The notes below the pieces were generated by a model. The model saw nothing but the letters and a program-made list of their open reading frames with translations. It was not told the DNA's origin and did no database searches. Positions 1 through 10,041 of a stretch of 64,000 nt of DNA are shown here, in pieces. The DNA is from Rhodoplanes serenus (GTDB lineage Bacteria; Pseudomonadota; Alphaproteobacteria; Rhizobiales; Xanthobacteraceae), in assembly GCA_009720755.1 (NCBI GenBank), contig WNKV01000005.1:238800-302799 (forward strand). Reading direction: 5' to 3'. The position numbers and the translations under genes are program-made. The first letter of the stretch is position 1; the number at the start of each line of letters is the position of its first letter.

Positions 1-1004
<1,004 letters not shown>

Positions 1005-1006
1005 CG

Positions 1007-2212
1007 TCATCCTCGTGGGGCCGGGCCGCCGCGCCGGTCGGCGCTGTCGCGCCCGGCGTCGTCGCCCTTGTACATGGGCATCAGGACACTGAAGGACGTC
1101 CGGCGCGGCTGCGACTCGCACTCGACGATGCCGCCGTGATCGCCGATGATCTTGGCGACCAGCGCGAGGCCGAGACCGCTGCCGGTCGGCTTCGTCGTCA
1201 TGAACGGCTCGAACAGATGCGGCCGCAGGTCCTCCGGCACGCCGGGGCCGTTGTCCTTCACGCAGAACTCGAGCGGCAGCGACACCCGTGTCTTGCTGCC
1301 GGGCAGCGACAGGCGGACGCCGGGCCGGAACGCCGTGGTGAGCTGGATCTCGCCGTCGGTGGCGTTGGGGCCGATCGCCTCGGCGGCGTTCTTCACGAGA
1401 TTGAGGAACACCTGCACGAGCTGATCACGATTGCCGAGAATCGCCGGTAGCGACGGGTCGTAATCCTCGACGAAGCGGATGTGGCGGGCGAAGCCGGTCT
1501 GGGCCAGCCGCTTCACATGCTCCAGCACGACATGGATGTTGACCGGCTCGCGGTCCACCGGCGGCTTGTCGGCGAACACCTCCATGCGATCGACCAGCTT
1601 CACGATCCGGTCGGCCTCGTCGCAGATCAGTCGCGTCAGGATGCGGTCGTCGTCGCTGGCCGCCTGCTCCAGCAGTTGCGCGGCGCCGCGGATGCCGGAC
1701 AGCGGGTTCTTGATCTCGTGCGCCAGCATCGCGGCGAGCGCCGTCACGGAGCGGGCGGCGCCGCGGTGGGTGAGCTGGCGGTCCATCTTGTCGGCGATGG
1801 AGCGCAGCTGGAGCATCACCACCACATGGCCGGGGCGCTCCGGCACCGGCGCGACGTGCAGGTCGACGATGCGCTCGCCCGACATGCGCGGCGTGGCGAG
1901 ATCGACCTTGTACTCGTTGACGGCCGCCCCGCGCCGCCGCACCTGCTCGATCAGCGACAGCACCGGGCTGCCGAACGGCACGAGATCGCGCAGCTTGTAG
2001 CGGCGCAGGAACGGCGCCGACATGTCGAAGAAGTGCTCGGCCGCCGTGTTGGCGTCGGCGATCTCGCCGTTCGGGCCGACGACGACGACGGAATGCGGCA
2101 ACGAGTTGAGCACCGCCGTCGCCGAGGTGTCCCCGAGGGCACCGAAGGCGCGTTCGGGGGCTCGTTCGGAGGCGCGCCCGGGGGTGCGGGCATCGGCGGG
2201 GGCGGATGTCAT
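1007..2212 (-). CDS. ntrB: Nitrogen regulation sensor histidine kinase NtrB
   Basis: Cytoplasmic PII-controlled kinase/phosphatase for NtrC; 401 aa, no membrane segments. A PAS domain covers about residues 30-140. The HisKA H-box [12 protein letters not shown] places the phosphorylated His at residue 165. The N box (NLVKNAAEA), G1 box (DNGPGVP) and G2 box (GSGLGLALV) follow. The start at 2212 is chosen because its ATG overlaps the dusB stop as ATGA; the open frame continues 31 codons upstream inside dusB, but that part looks like shadow sequence. Its stop overlaps the start region of ntrC, so translation of the three genes is likely coupled. Confidence 0.96.
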   Translation of the reverse strand: MTSAPADARTPGRASERAPERAFGALGDTSATAVLNSLPHSVVVVGPNGEIADANTAAEHFFDMSAPFLRRYKLRDLVPFGSPVLSLIEQVRRRGAAVNEYKVDLATPRMSGERIVDLHVAPVPERPGHVVVMLQLRSIADKMDRQLTHRGAARSVTALAAMLAHEIKNPLSGIRGAAQLLEQAASDDDRILTRLICDEADRIVKLVDRMEVFADKPPVDREPVNIHVVLEHVKRLAQTGFARHIRFVEDYDPSLPAILGNRDQLVQVFLNLVKNAAEAIGPNATDGEIQLTTAFRPGVRLSLPGSKTRVSLPLEFCVKDNGPGVPEDLRPHLFEPFMTTKPTGSGLGLALVAKIIGDHGGIVECESQPRRTSFSVLMPMYKGDDAGRDSADRRGGPAPRG

Positions 2213-3240
2213 GCGGCGGCCTTCCACTTGAACGCGGCGAATGCGTCGGCGAGGCGGTCGACCACCGTGGTCGGGTCCTCGCTGGTCAGCACCCGGCTTC
2301 GCCACGCCTTGAGGTCGGTGGCCGGCGTGCCGGTGTCGGCGGCGGCGGCATCGAGCGCCCAGCCGAGATGCTTGCGGGCCTGGCGGCTGCCGAGCCGCGT
2401 CCCGTAGAAGCCGAGCATGGCGTCGTAGAGCTCGAGCAGCCAGCCGAGCCTCGTGTCGAGATCGGGCTGCTCTTCACGCCGGCCGGAGGCGAGGAAGCGC
2501 GCCACCCGTCCGGGAAGCCAGGGGCGCCCGCAGGCGCCGCGCCCGATCATCACGCCGTCGGCCCCCGAGCGGGCGAGCGCCGTCACGGCATCGTCCTCGC
2601 CCCGAATGTCGCCGTTGACCACCACCGGGATGCGCACCGCCTCCTTGACGGCCCGCACCGCCTCCCAATCGGCGCGGCCCTCGTAGAACTGGCAGCGGGT
2701 GCGGCCGTGCACCGTGACGAGGCGGACGCCGGCCGCCTCGGCCCGCCGGGCGAGCTCCGGCGCGACGATGGAGCCGTGGTCCCAGCCGAGCCGCATCTTC
2801 AGCGTGACCGGCACCGCGACGGCGCCGACCGTCGCGGCGATCAGCGATTCGGCATGATCGAGATCGCGCATCAGGGCCGAGCCGGCCGCCCCGTTGGTGA
2901 CGTTGCGGGCCGGGCAGCCCATGTTGATGTCGATCACATCGGCGCCTGCCGCGGCCGCGATGCGGGCGCCCTCGGCCATCCAGCGGGCTTCGCGGCCGGC
3001 GATCTGAACGACGTGCAGGCCGACGCCGTGGCCTTCCAGCCGCAGGTGAGCCTCCGCCTTGCCGGCCGCCAGCGCCGCGCAGGCGGTCATCTCCGAGACG
3101 ACGACACCCGCCCCGAGCCTTGCCACCAGCCGGCGAAACGGTGCATCCGTGATCCCGCACATCGGCGCCAGGAACACCGGATTGGGCAGGGCCACCGACC
3201 CGACCGAAAGGAACCGTGACGATCGGGCATCAGGAGTCAT
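2209..3240 (-). CDS. dusB: tRNA-dihydrouridine synthase (DusB/NifR3 type)
   Basis: FMN-dependent reduction of specific uridines to dihydrouridine in tRNA; 343 aa, normal length. Visible family signatures are [13 protein letters not shown] near residue 25, the active-site segment [10 protein letters not shown] with the catalytic Cys, LKMRLGW, TVHGRTR, VVNGDI and the C-terminal phosphate-binding [13 protein letters not shown]. First gene of the ntr operon (historically nifR3-ntrB-ntrC in Rhodobacter and Azospirillum); the start lies 183 bp from the divergent ispDF start, so the operon promoter is probably in that gap. Confidence 0.95.
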   Translation of the reverse strand: MTPDARSSRFLSVGSVALPNPVFLAPMCGITDAPFRRLVARLGAGVVVSEMTACAALAAGKAEAHLRLEGHGVGLHVVQIAGREARWMAEGARIAAAAGADVIDINMGCPARNVTNGAAGSALMRDLDHAESLIAATVGAVAVPVTLKMRLGWDHGSIVAPELARRAEAAGVRLVTVHGRTRCQFYEGRADWEAVRAVKEAVRIPVVVNGDIRGEDDAVTALARSGADGVMIGRGACGRPWLPGRVARFLASGRREEQPDLDTRLGWLLELYDAMLGFYGTRLGSRQARKHLGWALDAAAADTGTPATDLKAWRSRVLTSEDPTTVVDRLADAFAAFKWKAAA

Positions 3241-3423
3241 GCATGCCTATCAAATGGGCGACTTACGAAGCTGCTTAGACATTAGCCAAACCGCGCATCA
3301 GATCAAGCCTGACGCGCGTGCTACTTGCGTACGATACCGCCCTGCGTCCCGAAACTGCTTCCCGCACGATCGGGCGCAGATTAAACCAATGTCTCAAGAG
3401 ATGATCGCCAGGAGACTGAAATC
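3241..3423. promoter_or_regulatory. Divergent promoter region dusB-ntrBC / ispDF
   Basis: This 183-bp gap separates two divergently transcribed genes and has no plausible ORF. It is visibly richer in A/T than its surroundings. On the ispDF side an AGGAG ribosome binding site lies eight bases before the ATG at 3424. I see no convincing sigma-54 (GG-N10-GC) or other named operator, so promoter content is inferred from gene orientation. Confidence 0.5.
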
Positions 3424-4599
3424 ATGACCGGGGGAGTGGCTGCCGTCGTCGTGGCAGGAGGACGCGGCACCCGCGTCGGCGGAGACCTGCCGAAGCAGTA
3501 CCGCAGCGTCGCCGGCACGACCGTCCTGCGGCGCACGCTGACGGCGTTCACCTCCCACCCCGGGATCGCGGCGGTGCAGCCGGTCATTCATCCCGATGAC
3601 GAAGGCCGCTTCGCCGAGGCGGCGGCCGGCCTGGCCGTCCTGCGGCCGGCCCATGGGGGGGCGACCCGCCAGGCCTCGGTCCTGGCCGGCTTGGAGGCGC
3701 TCGCCGACCGCGCCCCGGACATCGTGCTGGTGCACGACGCGGCGCGGCCCTTCGCGTCGCCGGCCCTGCTGGACCGGGCGATCGCGGCCGGCCGCACCGG
3801 GGCGGCGATCCCGGGCCTGGCGGTGAGCGACACCGTCAAGGTGGTGGACGGCGCCGGCCGGGTGGCCGAGACCCTCGATCGCAACCGGCTGCGCACCGTC
3901 CAGACCCCGCAGGCGTTCGTCTACCCGGCCCTCCTCGCCGCCCACCGCAGGGCGGCGGCTGCCGGCCGGCACGACTTCACCGACGACGCCGCGCTCGCCG
4001 AATGGGCTGGGCTCAGCGTCGCCGTGTTCGAGGGCGAGCCCGGCAACGTCAAGCTCACCACGGCGGACGACTTCCGTCGCTCCGAGGCCGAGCTTCTCGC
4101 CGGGCTCGGCGACGTGCGGGTCGGCAGCGGCTACGATGTCCACGCCTTCACCGAGGGCGATCATGTGTGGCTCGGCGGCGTCAAGGTCCCGCACACCCAG
4201 GGCGTGTCCGGCCATTCGGATGCCGACGTGGTGCTGCACGCCCTCGTCGACGCCGTGCTCGGGGCGCTGGCCGAGGGCGACATCGGCGTCCACTTCCCGC
4301 CCAGCGACCCGCAGTGGAAGGGCGCCTCGTCGGACCGCTTCCTCGCCTATGCGGTCGAGCGGGTGAAGGCGCGCGGCGGCCTGATCGCTCATCTCGACGT
4401 CGCCGTGGTGTGCGAGGCGCCCCGCCTCGGCCTGCACCGCGAGGCCATGCGGGCCCGCATCGCCGAGATCGCCGGGGTATCGATCGACCGGGTGGGCCTC
4501 CAGGCCACCACCAGCGAGAAGATGGGCTTCATCGGCCGTTCCGAGGGGCTGGTGGCGTATGCCACCGCCACGGTGCGGCTGCCGTGGGCGACGCCGTGA
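3424..4599 (+). CDS. ispDF: Bifunctional IspDF (MEP cytidylyltransferase / MECDP synthase)
   Basis: Fusion of two steps of the non-mevalonate isoprenoid pathway; 391 aa. The N-terminal half (about 1-225) is IspD with the nucleotide-binding loop [12 protein letters not shown] and PKQY, plus VHDAARPF and QTPQAF. The C-terminal part (about 230-391) is IspF with metal-ligand motif [18 protein letters not shown], and the C-terminal [10 protein letters not shown]. The fused form is typical of alpha- and epsilonproteobacteria. AGGAG precedes the ATG at good spacing. The stop overlaps the next start (GTGA), indicating translational coupling to the cinA-like gene. Confidence 0.97.
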   Translation: MTGGVAAVVVAGGRGTRVGGDLPKQYRSVAGTTVLRRTLTAFTSHPGIAAVQPVIHPDDEGRFAEAAAGLAVLRPAHGGATRQASVLAGLEALADRAPDIVLVHDAARPFASPALLDRAIAAGRTGAAIPGLAVSDTVKVVDGAGRVAETLDRNRLRTVQTPQAFVYPALLAAHRRAAAAGRHDFTDDAALAEWAGLSVAVFEGEPGNVKLTTADDFRRSEAELLAGLGDVRVGSGYDVHAFTEGDHVWLGGVKVPHTQGVSGHSDADVVLHALVDAVLGALAEGDIGVHFPPSDPQWKGASSDRFLAYAVERVKARGGLIAHLDVAVVCEAPRLGLHREAMRARIAEIAGVSIDRVGLQATTSEKMGFIGRSEGLVAYATATVRLPWATP

Positions 4600-5105
4600 C
4601 GGGCGGCGCCGCGCTCTCCCCGGAGCAGATCGAGGCGGCCGCCCGGCGGGTCCTGGACGCCTGCCGGACGCGCGGCCTGACGGTGGCGACCGCCGAGTCC
4701 TGCACCGGCGGCCTGGTGGCCGCCGCCCTCACCGAGATCGCCGGCTCCTCCGACGTGGTCGAGGCCGGCTATGTCACCTACTCCAACGCCGCCAAGGAGC
4801 GGCTGCTCGGGGTGCCGCACGCGACCCTCGTGGCGCACGGCGCCGTGAGCCGGGCGACCGCCGAGGCGATGGCGCGGGGCGTGCTCGCGGTTGCGCCCGT
4901 CCATCTCGCCGTCGCCATCACGGGCATTGCCGGACCCGGCGGCGGCTCGGTCGAGAAGCCGGTCGGCCTCGTCCATTTCGCCGCGGCAGCCCGCGACGGC
5001 CGGCTCATCCACCGCGAACGCCGGTTCGGCGATCTCGGGCGCGCCGCGGTGCGCCGGGCGGCCGTCGCCGAGGCCCTGGCGATGCTGGAGGAGCTGGCGG
5101 CGTGA
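4596..5105 (+). CDS. cinA: CinA C-terminal domain protein (nicotinamide-nucleotide amidase, PncC type)
   Basis: 169 aa corresponding to the stand-alone CinA/PncC amidase domain that deamidates NMN to nicotinate mononucleotide. Diagnostic motifs are ATAESCTGG with the active-site Ser, [16 protein letters not shown] with the Tyr/Lys pair, and [18 protein letters not shown]. The N-terminal molybdopterin-like half of full CinA is absent, as is common. The GTG start at 4596 overlaps the ispDF stop as GTGA; another in-frame GTG at 4584 would add four residues. It converges on the START-domain gene, leaving 16 bp between stops. Confidence 0.93.
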   Translation: MTGGAALSPEQIEAAARRVLDACRTRGLTVATAESCTGGLVAAALTEIAGSSDVVEAGYVTYSNAAKERLLGVPHATLVAHGAVSRATAEAMARGVLAVAPVHLAVAITGIAGPGGGSVEKPVGLVHFAAAARDGRLIHRERRFGDLGRAAVRRAAVAEALAMLEELAA

Positions 5106-5121
5106 GCGCACCCCGGTCGTG

Positions 5122-5601
5122 TCACTCGCCCGCGACCGCCGGCCGGCGGCTGGTGCCATAGATCACATCGGCGCGCGCCTCGAACGCCGAGGCGAACTTG
5201 CGGAACGCCGCGTCGAACACCGCGCCCATCAGGGTCGACAGCATCCGGCTCTTGAACTCGTAGTCGATGTAGAACTCCACCTCGCTGGACCCATCGTCGA
5301 GCGGCCTGAAGCTCCAGCGGTTGGACAGGACCTTCAACGGACCCTCGAGATAGTCGACCGAGATGGTCAGGGCCGGCCGGTCCATCGTCACCCGGGTGGT
5401 GAAGTGCTCGTGGAAGACCTTGTAGGACACGGTCATCCGGGCGATCGCCACCTCGACCCCCTCGCCCACGCTGGTGCGGCCGCGCACCTTCATGCCGGTG
5501 CACAGCGGCACGAACTCCGGGTAGCTATCCATGTCGGCCACGAGGTCGAACATCTCGTCGGCGGCGTGGCGGACCCGCCGGCGAGCGCGAAAGCGCGGCA
5601 T
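5122..5601 (-). CDS. COQ10/RatA-type START domain protein (SRPBCC, ubiquinone-binding)
   Basis: 159 aa with the polyketide-cyclase/START-like fold of the COQ10/RatA family. Motifs at the N-terminus (SADEMFDLVADMDSYPEF-like, here beginning ADEMFDLVADM) and FVPLC, then GPLKVLSNRWSF and EFKSRMLS, are typical. In eukaryotes and alphaproteobacteria this family is tied to ubiquinone chaperoning; the E. coli relative was described as RatA, a ribosome-associated toxin. The position immediately behind lipA (4 bp gap) suggests co-transcription and a respiratory/housekeeping role, so I favour the COQ10-like reading over the toxin label. Confidence 0.9.
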   Translation of the reverse strand: MPRFRARRRVRHAADEMFDLVADMDSYPEFVPLCTGMKVRGRTSVGEGVEVAIARMTVSYKVFHEHFTTRVTMDRPALTISVDYLEGPLKVLSNRWSFRPLDDGSSEVEFYIDYEFKSRMLSTLMGAVFDAAFRKFASAFEARADVIYGTSRRPAVAGE

Positions 5602-5605
5602 CGCC

Positions 5606-6559
5606 TCAACGCTTTCCGGCGCGGGCCGCCTGGAGACGACGGAAGTCGTCTCCCGCGTGGTGCGACGAGCGGGTCAGGGGCGACGCTGCGACCATCAGAA
5701 ATCCCTTCGCGTAGGCAATGGTTTCGAGTGACTTGAACTCGTCGGGCGGAACAAAGCGGGCGACCGGATGATGCTTGCGGGTCGGCTGGAGATACTGGCC
5801 GATGGTGAGGAAGTCGACGTCGGCGGAGCGCAGGTCGTCCATCACCTGGAGGATCTCGTTCCGGGTCTCGCCGAGCCCGACCATGATGCCGGACTTGGTG
5901 AAGCGCTCCGGATCGATCTCTTTGACCTGCTGCAACAGCCGGATCGAGTGGAAGTAGCGGGCACCCGGCCGCACCGTCAGATAGAGCGACGGCACCGTCT
6001 CCAGATTGTGGTTGAACACGTCGGGCCGCGCCGCCACCACGGTCTCGATCGCACCCGGCTTGCGCAGGAAATCGGGGGTCAGCACCTCGATGGTGGTGCC
6101 CGGCGCCCGGGCCCGGATGGCCGCGATGGTGGCGGCGAAATGCGCCGCGCCGCCGTCGGCGAGATCGTCGCGGTCCACCGAGGTGACCACCACGTGGGAG
6201 AGCCCCAGCGTCGCCACCGCCTCGGCGGCGCGCGCCGGCTCGTCGGGATCGAGCGGCCCCGGCAGGCCGGTCTTGACGTTGCAGAAGGCGCAGGCCCGGG
6301 TGCAGGTCTCGCCCATGATCATCAGGGTGGCGTGCTTCTTCTCCCAGCACTCGCCGATGTTGGGGCAGCCCGCCTCCTCGCACACCGTATGCAGGCCGTG
6401 CGCCCGCACGATGCCGTGGGTCTCGCCGTAGCCCTTCGACACCGGCGCCTTGACGCGAATCCAGTCCGGCTTGCGCTGCACGACGCTGTCCGGACGGTGG
6501 GCCTTCTCGGGATGACGGGGACGCGGCGGACCGTTGACGGTGTCGAGGACGACGACCAT
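5606..6559 (-). CDS. lipA: Lipoyl synthase
   Basis: Radical-SAM enzyme that inserts two sulfurs into protein-bound octanoyl groups; 317 aa. Both iron-sulfur cluster motifs are present: the auxiliary cluster [12 protein letters not shown] and the radical-[11 protein letters not shown] (Cx3Cx2C). [20 protein letters not shown] and the C-terminal serine ligand region PLTRSSHHA match the family. The ATG at 6559 is preceded by AGAAGG at five-base spacing. Likely first gene of a lipA-COQ10 transcription unit. Confidence 0.97.
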   Translation of the reverse strand: MVVVLDTVNGPPRPRHPEKAHRPDSVVQRKPDWIRVKAPVSKGYGETHGIVRAHGLHTVCEEAGCPNIGECWEKKHATLMIMGETCTRACAFCNVKTGLPGPLDPDEPARAAEAVATLGLSHVVVTSVDRDDLADGGAAHFAATIAAIRARAPGTTIEVLTPDFLRKPGAIETVVAARPDVFNHNLETVPSLYLTVRPGARYFHSIRLLQQVKEIDPERFTKSGIMVGLGETRNEILQVMDDLRSADVDFLTIGQYLQPTRKHHPVARFVPPDEFKSLETIAYAKGFLMVAASPLTRSSHHAGDDFRRLQAARAGKR

Positions 6560-6643
6560 GGCGACCTTCTGGTTCGAGGGCGGGTTTTACTTACGCATGC
6601 GGGCCTGCCGCTGCAAGGCGCGGGAACCGGGACATGGCGGGCT

Positions 6644-6697
6644 CCCTCCCGCTCGCCCCTCACCCCGACCCTCTCCCCGCAGGCGGGGAGAGGGAGT
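6644..6697. repeat. Interspersed palindromic repeat, copy 1
   Basis: Matches the copy at 6943-6995 almost base for base over about 52 bp, starting CTCCCGCTCGCCCCTCAC and ending in the hairpin CCTCTCCCCGC/GCGGGGAGAGG followed by GAGT. The hairpin core recurs at 6838-6866, near 6770, and at 55381 and 55619. It resembles the REP-like intergenic repeats common in high-GC alphaproteobacteria. Confidence 0.8.
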
Positions 6698-6942
6698 CTT
6701 GGCGCCGTGCCGTGATCGGTATGGACCGTCCGCAGCCCCTCACCTCGCTGCTCTCCCCATAGCCCCTCTCCCCGCAGGTGGCCGTCGCGGATGGTCTCGT
6801 CCCGCCAGCGATCCGGTCGCAGCCACGAGATCCTGGTGACCTCTCCCCGCCGGCGGGGAGAGGTCGGATCGGCGGCCGCCGGCCGGCGATCCGGGTGAGG
6901 GGGCCTCGTCGAGAGCCGAGCGCTGCGGCATTCTCTCGGCCC

Positions 6943-6995
6943 TCTCCCGCTCGCCCCTCACCCCGACCCTCTCCCCGCAGGCGGGGAGAGGGAGT
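6943..6995. repeat. Interspersed palindromic repeat, copy 2
   Basis: Second copy of the repeat at 6644-6697, same orientation, about 300 bp away. The 300 bp between them contains two further partial copies of the hairpin core, so the region looks like a cluster of REP-like sequences and not a single mobile unit. Confidence 0.8.
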
Positions 6996-7621
6996 GCGCT
7001 CTCGTCTTCTCCGAGCTTCCAGCTTCTCGGCGGTCCCGGCTTCTCGTCCTTCCAAGGATGACATTGCGGACAAGCCGCGCTGTCCCGCGGCGCCGGAGCG
7101 CCCGGGCTGTGCCCATGACCCGTGCCGCGGCCGCCATGGCGGCCGAGGGAGGCGGAGCGCCGGCAGGCGCTGGTTCGTTCGGCATCCGTCGGGATGCCGC
7201 GCGTGCGGATCGCCGCACGCACGCCTCCCGGCGCTCCGCCGCGGCGTTGTCGGGTGGGCGGGCCGGGTCTCCGGCCGTCGCGGCGCCGCGGTGGTCCGCG
7301 TCGCCCGTCGGTCCGTCCACGGGTCCGTTGTGCCCGTGCCGGCTGCTCCCGCGGACCCGCCGGGAGCCCGGCCGACGGGGCCGGGCGCGCGGACGCCGCG
7401 TCCGCCGGTCGGGGCGCTACCCCAGCACCGACGGCCGGCTTGACCGGCGGGTTCCGATCCCGCCGTGGCGCGGCTCCGGCGGCGCCCGAGGAAGACGCCA
7501 TCGCCGAACCTCACCGGCTCGCTCCGCCGCCCGACGTCACCGGCCGACGTCCCTCGACGAGCGAGACGAGCCAAGTATAGGACTACTTTCCGAAGCGGGG
7601 ATAAGTCCGTAAGACGCCCGC

Positions 7622-8386
7622 TCACGCGAGCGCCGTCACCACTGTCGGGAAGGCCGCCAGCGAGGCGTTGGCCAGCGCATGCGCCACCATGGGAACGACG
7701 GTCGACCCGCTCACCAGCCGGAAGGCGCCGAGCACGCCGCCCATGACCAGATAGTGGGCGACCGTCAGGAGGTCGACGTCGCCGCCGCGCAGCCAGTAGC
7801 CCCAGTGGAACGCCGCGAATACCGCGGAGGTCAGCAGCAGCGCTGCGGCGGGGCCATGCCGGTGCGCGATGCCGCGCCACAGGAAGCCGCGGAACACGCT
7901 TTCCTCGACGATCGGCGCCAGCAGCACGGTCGACCACCAGGCGAGCACCACGGCGAGCGGCCCGGCGCCCGGCGCCGTCCGGCCGCGGTGATCGGCATGA
8001 ACCGCGACGGTGTCGGCCAGCAGCGTGATGCCGACCAGGGCGCCATACAGCGTCAGCACAAATCCGGCCGCAAGGAGGAGATGGCGCGGCGGTGGGGCTC
8101 GCCAGGCCAGATAGTCGCGCAGCCGCACGTCGGTCAGCCGCGCCGCCAGGACGATCACCAGGAGGGTGCTGCCCCACATCGCGACCGCGTCGAGGGCGCG
8201 CGGCCATCCGGCGGCGGCGCGGGCCGGCAGGCCGGTCGCCGCGACGGCGTCGCGCAGCGGCGCCTCGGCCGCGAACGCAAGCACCACGAAGGCGAGCGAG
8301 ACGGTGACGCCCCACGGCCCGCGGAGAACGGTGACCGGCGGGGACGGTGCGGTCGCCGCCACGGGGCGGCGGCGGACGACAGGCAT
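7622..8386 (-). CDS. CPBP family intramembrane glutamic endopeptidase
   Basis: 254-aa polytopic membrane protein with the three CPBP/CAAX-protease signatures: EESVFRG (EExxxR) followed by FAAFHWG (FxxxH) and HALANAS (HxxxN/D). Roughly seven hydrophobic segments are visible, with a short cytoplasmic N-terminus. The start at 8386 has GGAG at seven bases; the frame is open further upstream but without coding character. Substrates of most bacterial members are unknown; roles in bacteriocin self-immunity or membrane-protein processing have been proposed for the family. It stands alone between the repeat region and an Imm11-like gene. Confidence 0.88.
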   Translation of the reverse strand: MPVVRRRPVAATAPSPPVTVLRGPWGVTVSLAFVVLAFAAEAPLRDAVAATGLPARAAAGWPRALDAVAMWGSTLLVIVLAARLTDVRLRDYLAWRAPPPRHLLLAAGFVLTLYGALVGITLLADTVAVHADHRGRTAPGAGPLAVVLAWWSTVLLAPIVEESVFRGFLWRGIAHRHGPAAALLLTSAVFAAFHWGYWLRGGDVDLLTVAHYLVMGGVLGAFRLVSGSTVVPMVAHALANASLAAFPTVVTALA

Positions 8387-8524
8387 GGGGGTGCTCCGGT
8401 CGGGGGCCGATGCCACGACAACCCCGGACCGGCACCACGGTTCGGCGACTTCACCGCGACGTGCCGGGACCCGGCCCGTCGCCCTCGCCTCGCCCAAGGC
8501 GACACCCGTCGGGCATGCGGTTGC

Positions 8525-9055
8525 TCACACCCCCGCAGTCCAAACCGCCCGGAACGAGACCCCGCGAAGCCCGGCCTGGCGTACCCGCTCGACGAACCCG
8601 TCGGTCACGTAGACCGAGGAGGCGCGGATTGGCAGCTTGAAGATCTCGGCCGTCCCGATGCGGCGGACGTCGAACCAGTGGCGCTCGATCGCCAGGATGG
8701 CGCCGTCGTCGAAGGACACGATGTCGGAGCGGTCACGATCGAGCGCGTCGAGCACCGTCGTGACGTTGAACAGCCGCACATCCTCGCAGCGCACCGGCAG
8801 GAGCTGCCCGAATGCCCGCAGCGCCGGCCCGAGAGCCTGCACCGCAGGCTCTCTCAGGAACGGCACATGCTCGCCGAGCCACGGAAAGTCCGAATAGGAT
8901 CTCTCGTCCCGCACGATGCTCATGACGGGCGGGTCCCAGTCGTCGATCACCGTCCCGTCCATCGCCCAGAACCGCTCGAAGTCGGCTTCGTCGGCCGGCA
9001 CGATCCATTCCTGGCCGTCGACGACGGCGAACTCGTAGACCGTGAACGTCACCAC
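8525..9055 (-). CDS. Imm11/DUF1629-like immunity-type protein (orphan)
   Basis: 176 aa, soluble, acidic. The pattern near the N-terminus (QEWIVPADEADFERF), then SDFPWLGEHVPFL, ALGPALRAFGQLLPV, LFNVTTVLDALDRDRSDIV and the C-terminal FVERVRQAGLRGVSF match my memory of the Imm11 (formerly DUF1629) family, thought to protect against polymorphic toxins. No toxin gene, T6SS, CDI or ADP-ribosyl/nuclease partner is seen on either side. Start is probably one of two consecutive GTG codons at 9055 and 9052. The family call is by sequence resemblance only. Confidence 0.7.
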   Translation of the reverse strand: MVTFTVYEFAVVDGQEWIVPADEADFERFWAMDGTVIDDWDPPVMSIVRDERSYSDFPWLGEHVPFLREPAVQALGPALRAFGQLLPVRCEDVRLFNVTTVLDALDRDRSDIVSFDDGAILAIERHWFDVRRIGTAEIFKLPIRASSVYVTDGFVERVRQAGLRGVSFRAVWTAGV

Positions 9056-9243
9056 ACCCTCGCCGGTGTTCGATCGGACCGATGGATCGTTCGTCGTCCG
9101 CCGACCGGGTTCGCGGTCGCGGCCATGCCTCCATCACTCCCCGCGCCGGCTCGTGGGATGGGTCGAGCCGGAGGCGAGCCCCGTCGGGGCCAGCCACTCC
9201 TCTTTCGCTTCGTTCGACCCGACGACAGAGCGTGCGCCCGACC

Positions 9244-10041
9244 CTACCCCACTCTCACCCGCATGCCGTCATAGGCCGGCTCGACATTGGCGGGCAGCCG
9301 GGCCTTCAGGTCCTCGTAGTCGAGGTCGGAATGCAGGTTGGTGAGGATCGCCCGCTTGGGCTTCAGGCGGTCGATCCAGGCCAGCGCCTGATCGACCGAG
9401 AAGTGGCTCGGATGCGGCTTGTCGCGCAGCGCATCGACGATCCACAGGTCGAGGCCGTGCAGCAGCGCGGCGCTCTCCTCCGGCAGCACCACGAGATCGC
9501 TCGAATAGGCGATGCCGCCGAAGCGGAAGCCGAGCGAGTCGATGTCGCCGTGGTTCTGGCGGAACGGCAGCGCCGTGATGGGACCGCCCGCCCCCTGGAT
9601 GGTCACCGGCTCGCCCGGCGCGATGCGGTGCTCGTTGGCGATCGGTGGATACTGGCTGCCGGGCGGCGTGACGAAGCAGTAGCCGAAGCGCGAGAACATC
9701 ACCCGCCAGGTCGGCTCGTCGAGATAGAGGTCGAGGCGCCGCCGCCGATGCATGAACAGGCCGCGCAGGTCGTCGATGCCGTGGGTATGGTCGGCGTGCT
9801 CGTGGGTGAAGAGGACGCCGTCGAGCCATTCGACATCGGCGTCGAGAAGCTGCTCGCGGAGATCCGGCGAGGTGTCGACCAGCACGCGGGTGCGGCCGCC
9901 ATCATCGTCGCGATCGACCAGGATGGAGCAGCGCCGCCGCCGGTTGCGCGGATTGGTCGGATCGCACACGCCCCAGCCCAGCGCCGGCCGCGGCACCCCG
10001 CCCGACGAGCCGCAGCCCAGGATGGTGACCGTCAGGCTCAT
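9244..10041 (-). CDS. MBL-fold metallohydrolase (PhnP/RNase Z-like)
   Basis: 265 aa. N-terminus VTILGCGSSGGVPRP and the metal motif HEHADHTHGIDDLR (HxHxDH) identify the metallo-beta-lactamase superfamily, PhnP-like branch, which hydrolyses cyclic phosphodiesters; other metal ligands appear in NHGDIDSLGF and LHSDLDYEDL. Its ATG overlaps the tatD stop (ATGA), so it is co-translated with tatD. A metG-tatD-MBL order is widespread in alphaproteobacteria. The true substrate is unknown. Confidence 0.9.
   Translation of the reverse strand: MSLTVTILGCGSSGGVPRPALGWGVCDPTNPRNRRRRCSILVDRDDDGGRTRVLVDTSPDLREQLLDADVEWLDGVLFTHEHADHTHGIDDLRGLFMHRRRRLDLYLDEPTWRVMFSRFGYCFVTPPGSQYPPIANEHRIAPGEPVTIQGAGGPITALPFRQNHGDIDSLGFRFGGIAYSSDLVVLPEESAALLHGLDLWIVDALRDKPHPSHFSVDQALAWIDRLKPKRAILTNLHSDLDYEDLKARLPANVEPAYDGMRVRVG

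Larger units (their letters stand above)
6560..7621. other. Gene-poor intergenic region with interspersed G/C-rich repeats
   Basis: No ORF in this 1.06-kb stretch has family signatures, credible ribosome binding and normal composition; long open frames exist on both strands only because stop codons are rare at this GC content. Two near-identical copies of a ~52-bp repeat lie at 6644-6697 and 6943-6995, and related shorter versions occur near 6735-6782 and 6838-6866. Their core is a hairpin of the form CTCTCCCCGC-N2-4-GCGGGGAGAG. The section 7080-7560 is extremely G+C rich with no recognisable content. Confidence 0.6.

Noticed and set aside
2206..3219. Long plus-strand open frame opposite dusB
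   Set aside because: Antisense shadow of dusB; the minus frame has all family motifs.
5122..5601. Reading the START-domain gene as a RatA toxin of a toxin-antitoxin pair
   Set aside because: No RatB-like partner is adjacent and the lipA linkage with conserved synteny favours a COQ10-like role.
6660..8438. A 592-codon open frame on the minus strand through the repeat region and the CPBP gene
   Set aside because: Composition is Arg/Pro/Gly noise, it overlaps the clear CPBP coding frame, and it runs through REP-like repeats.
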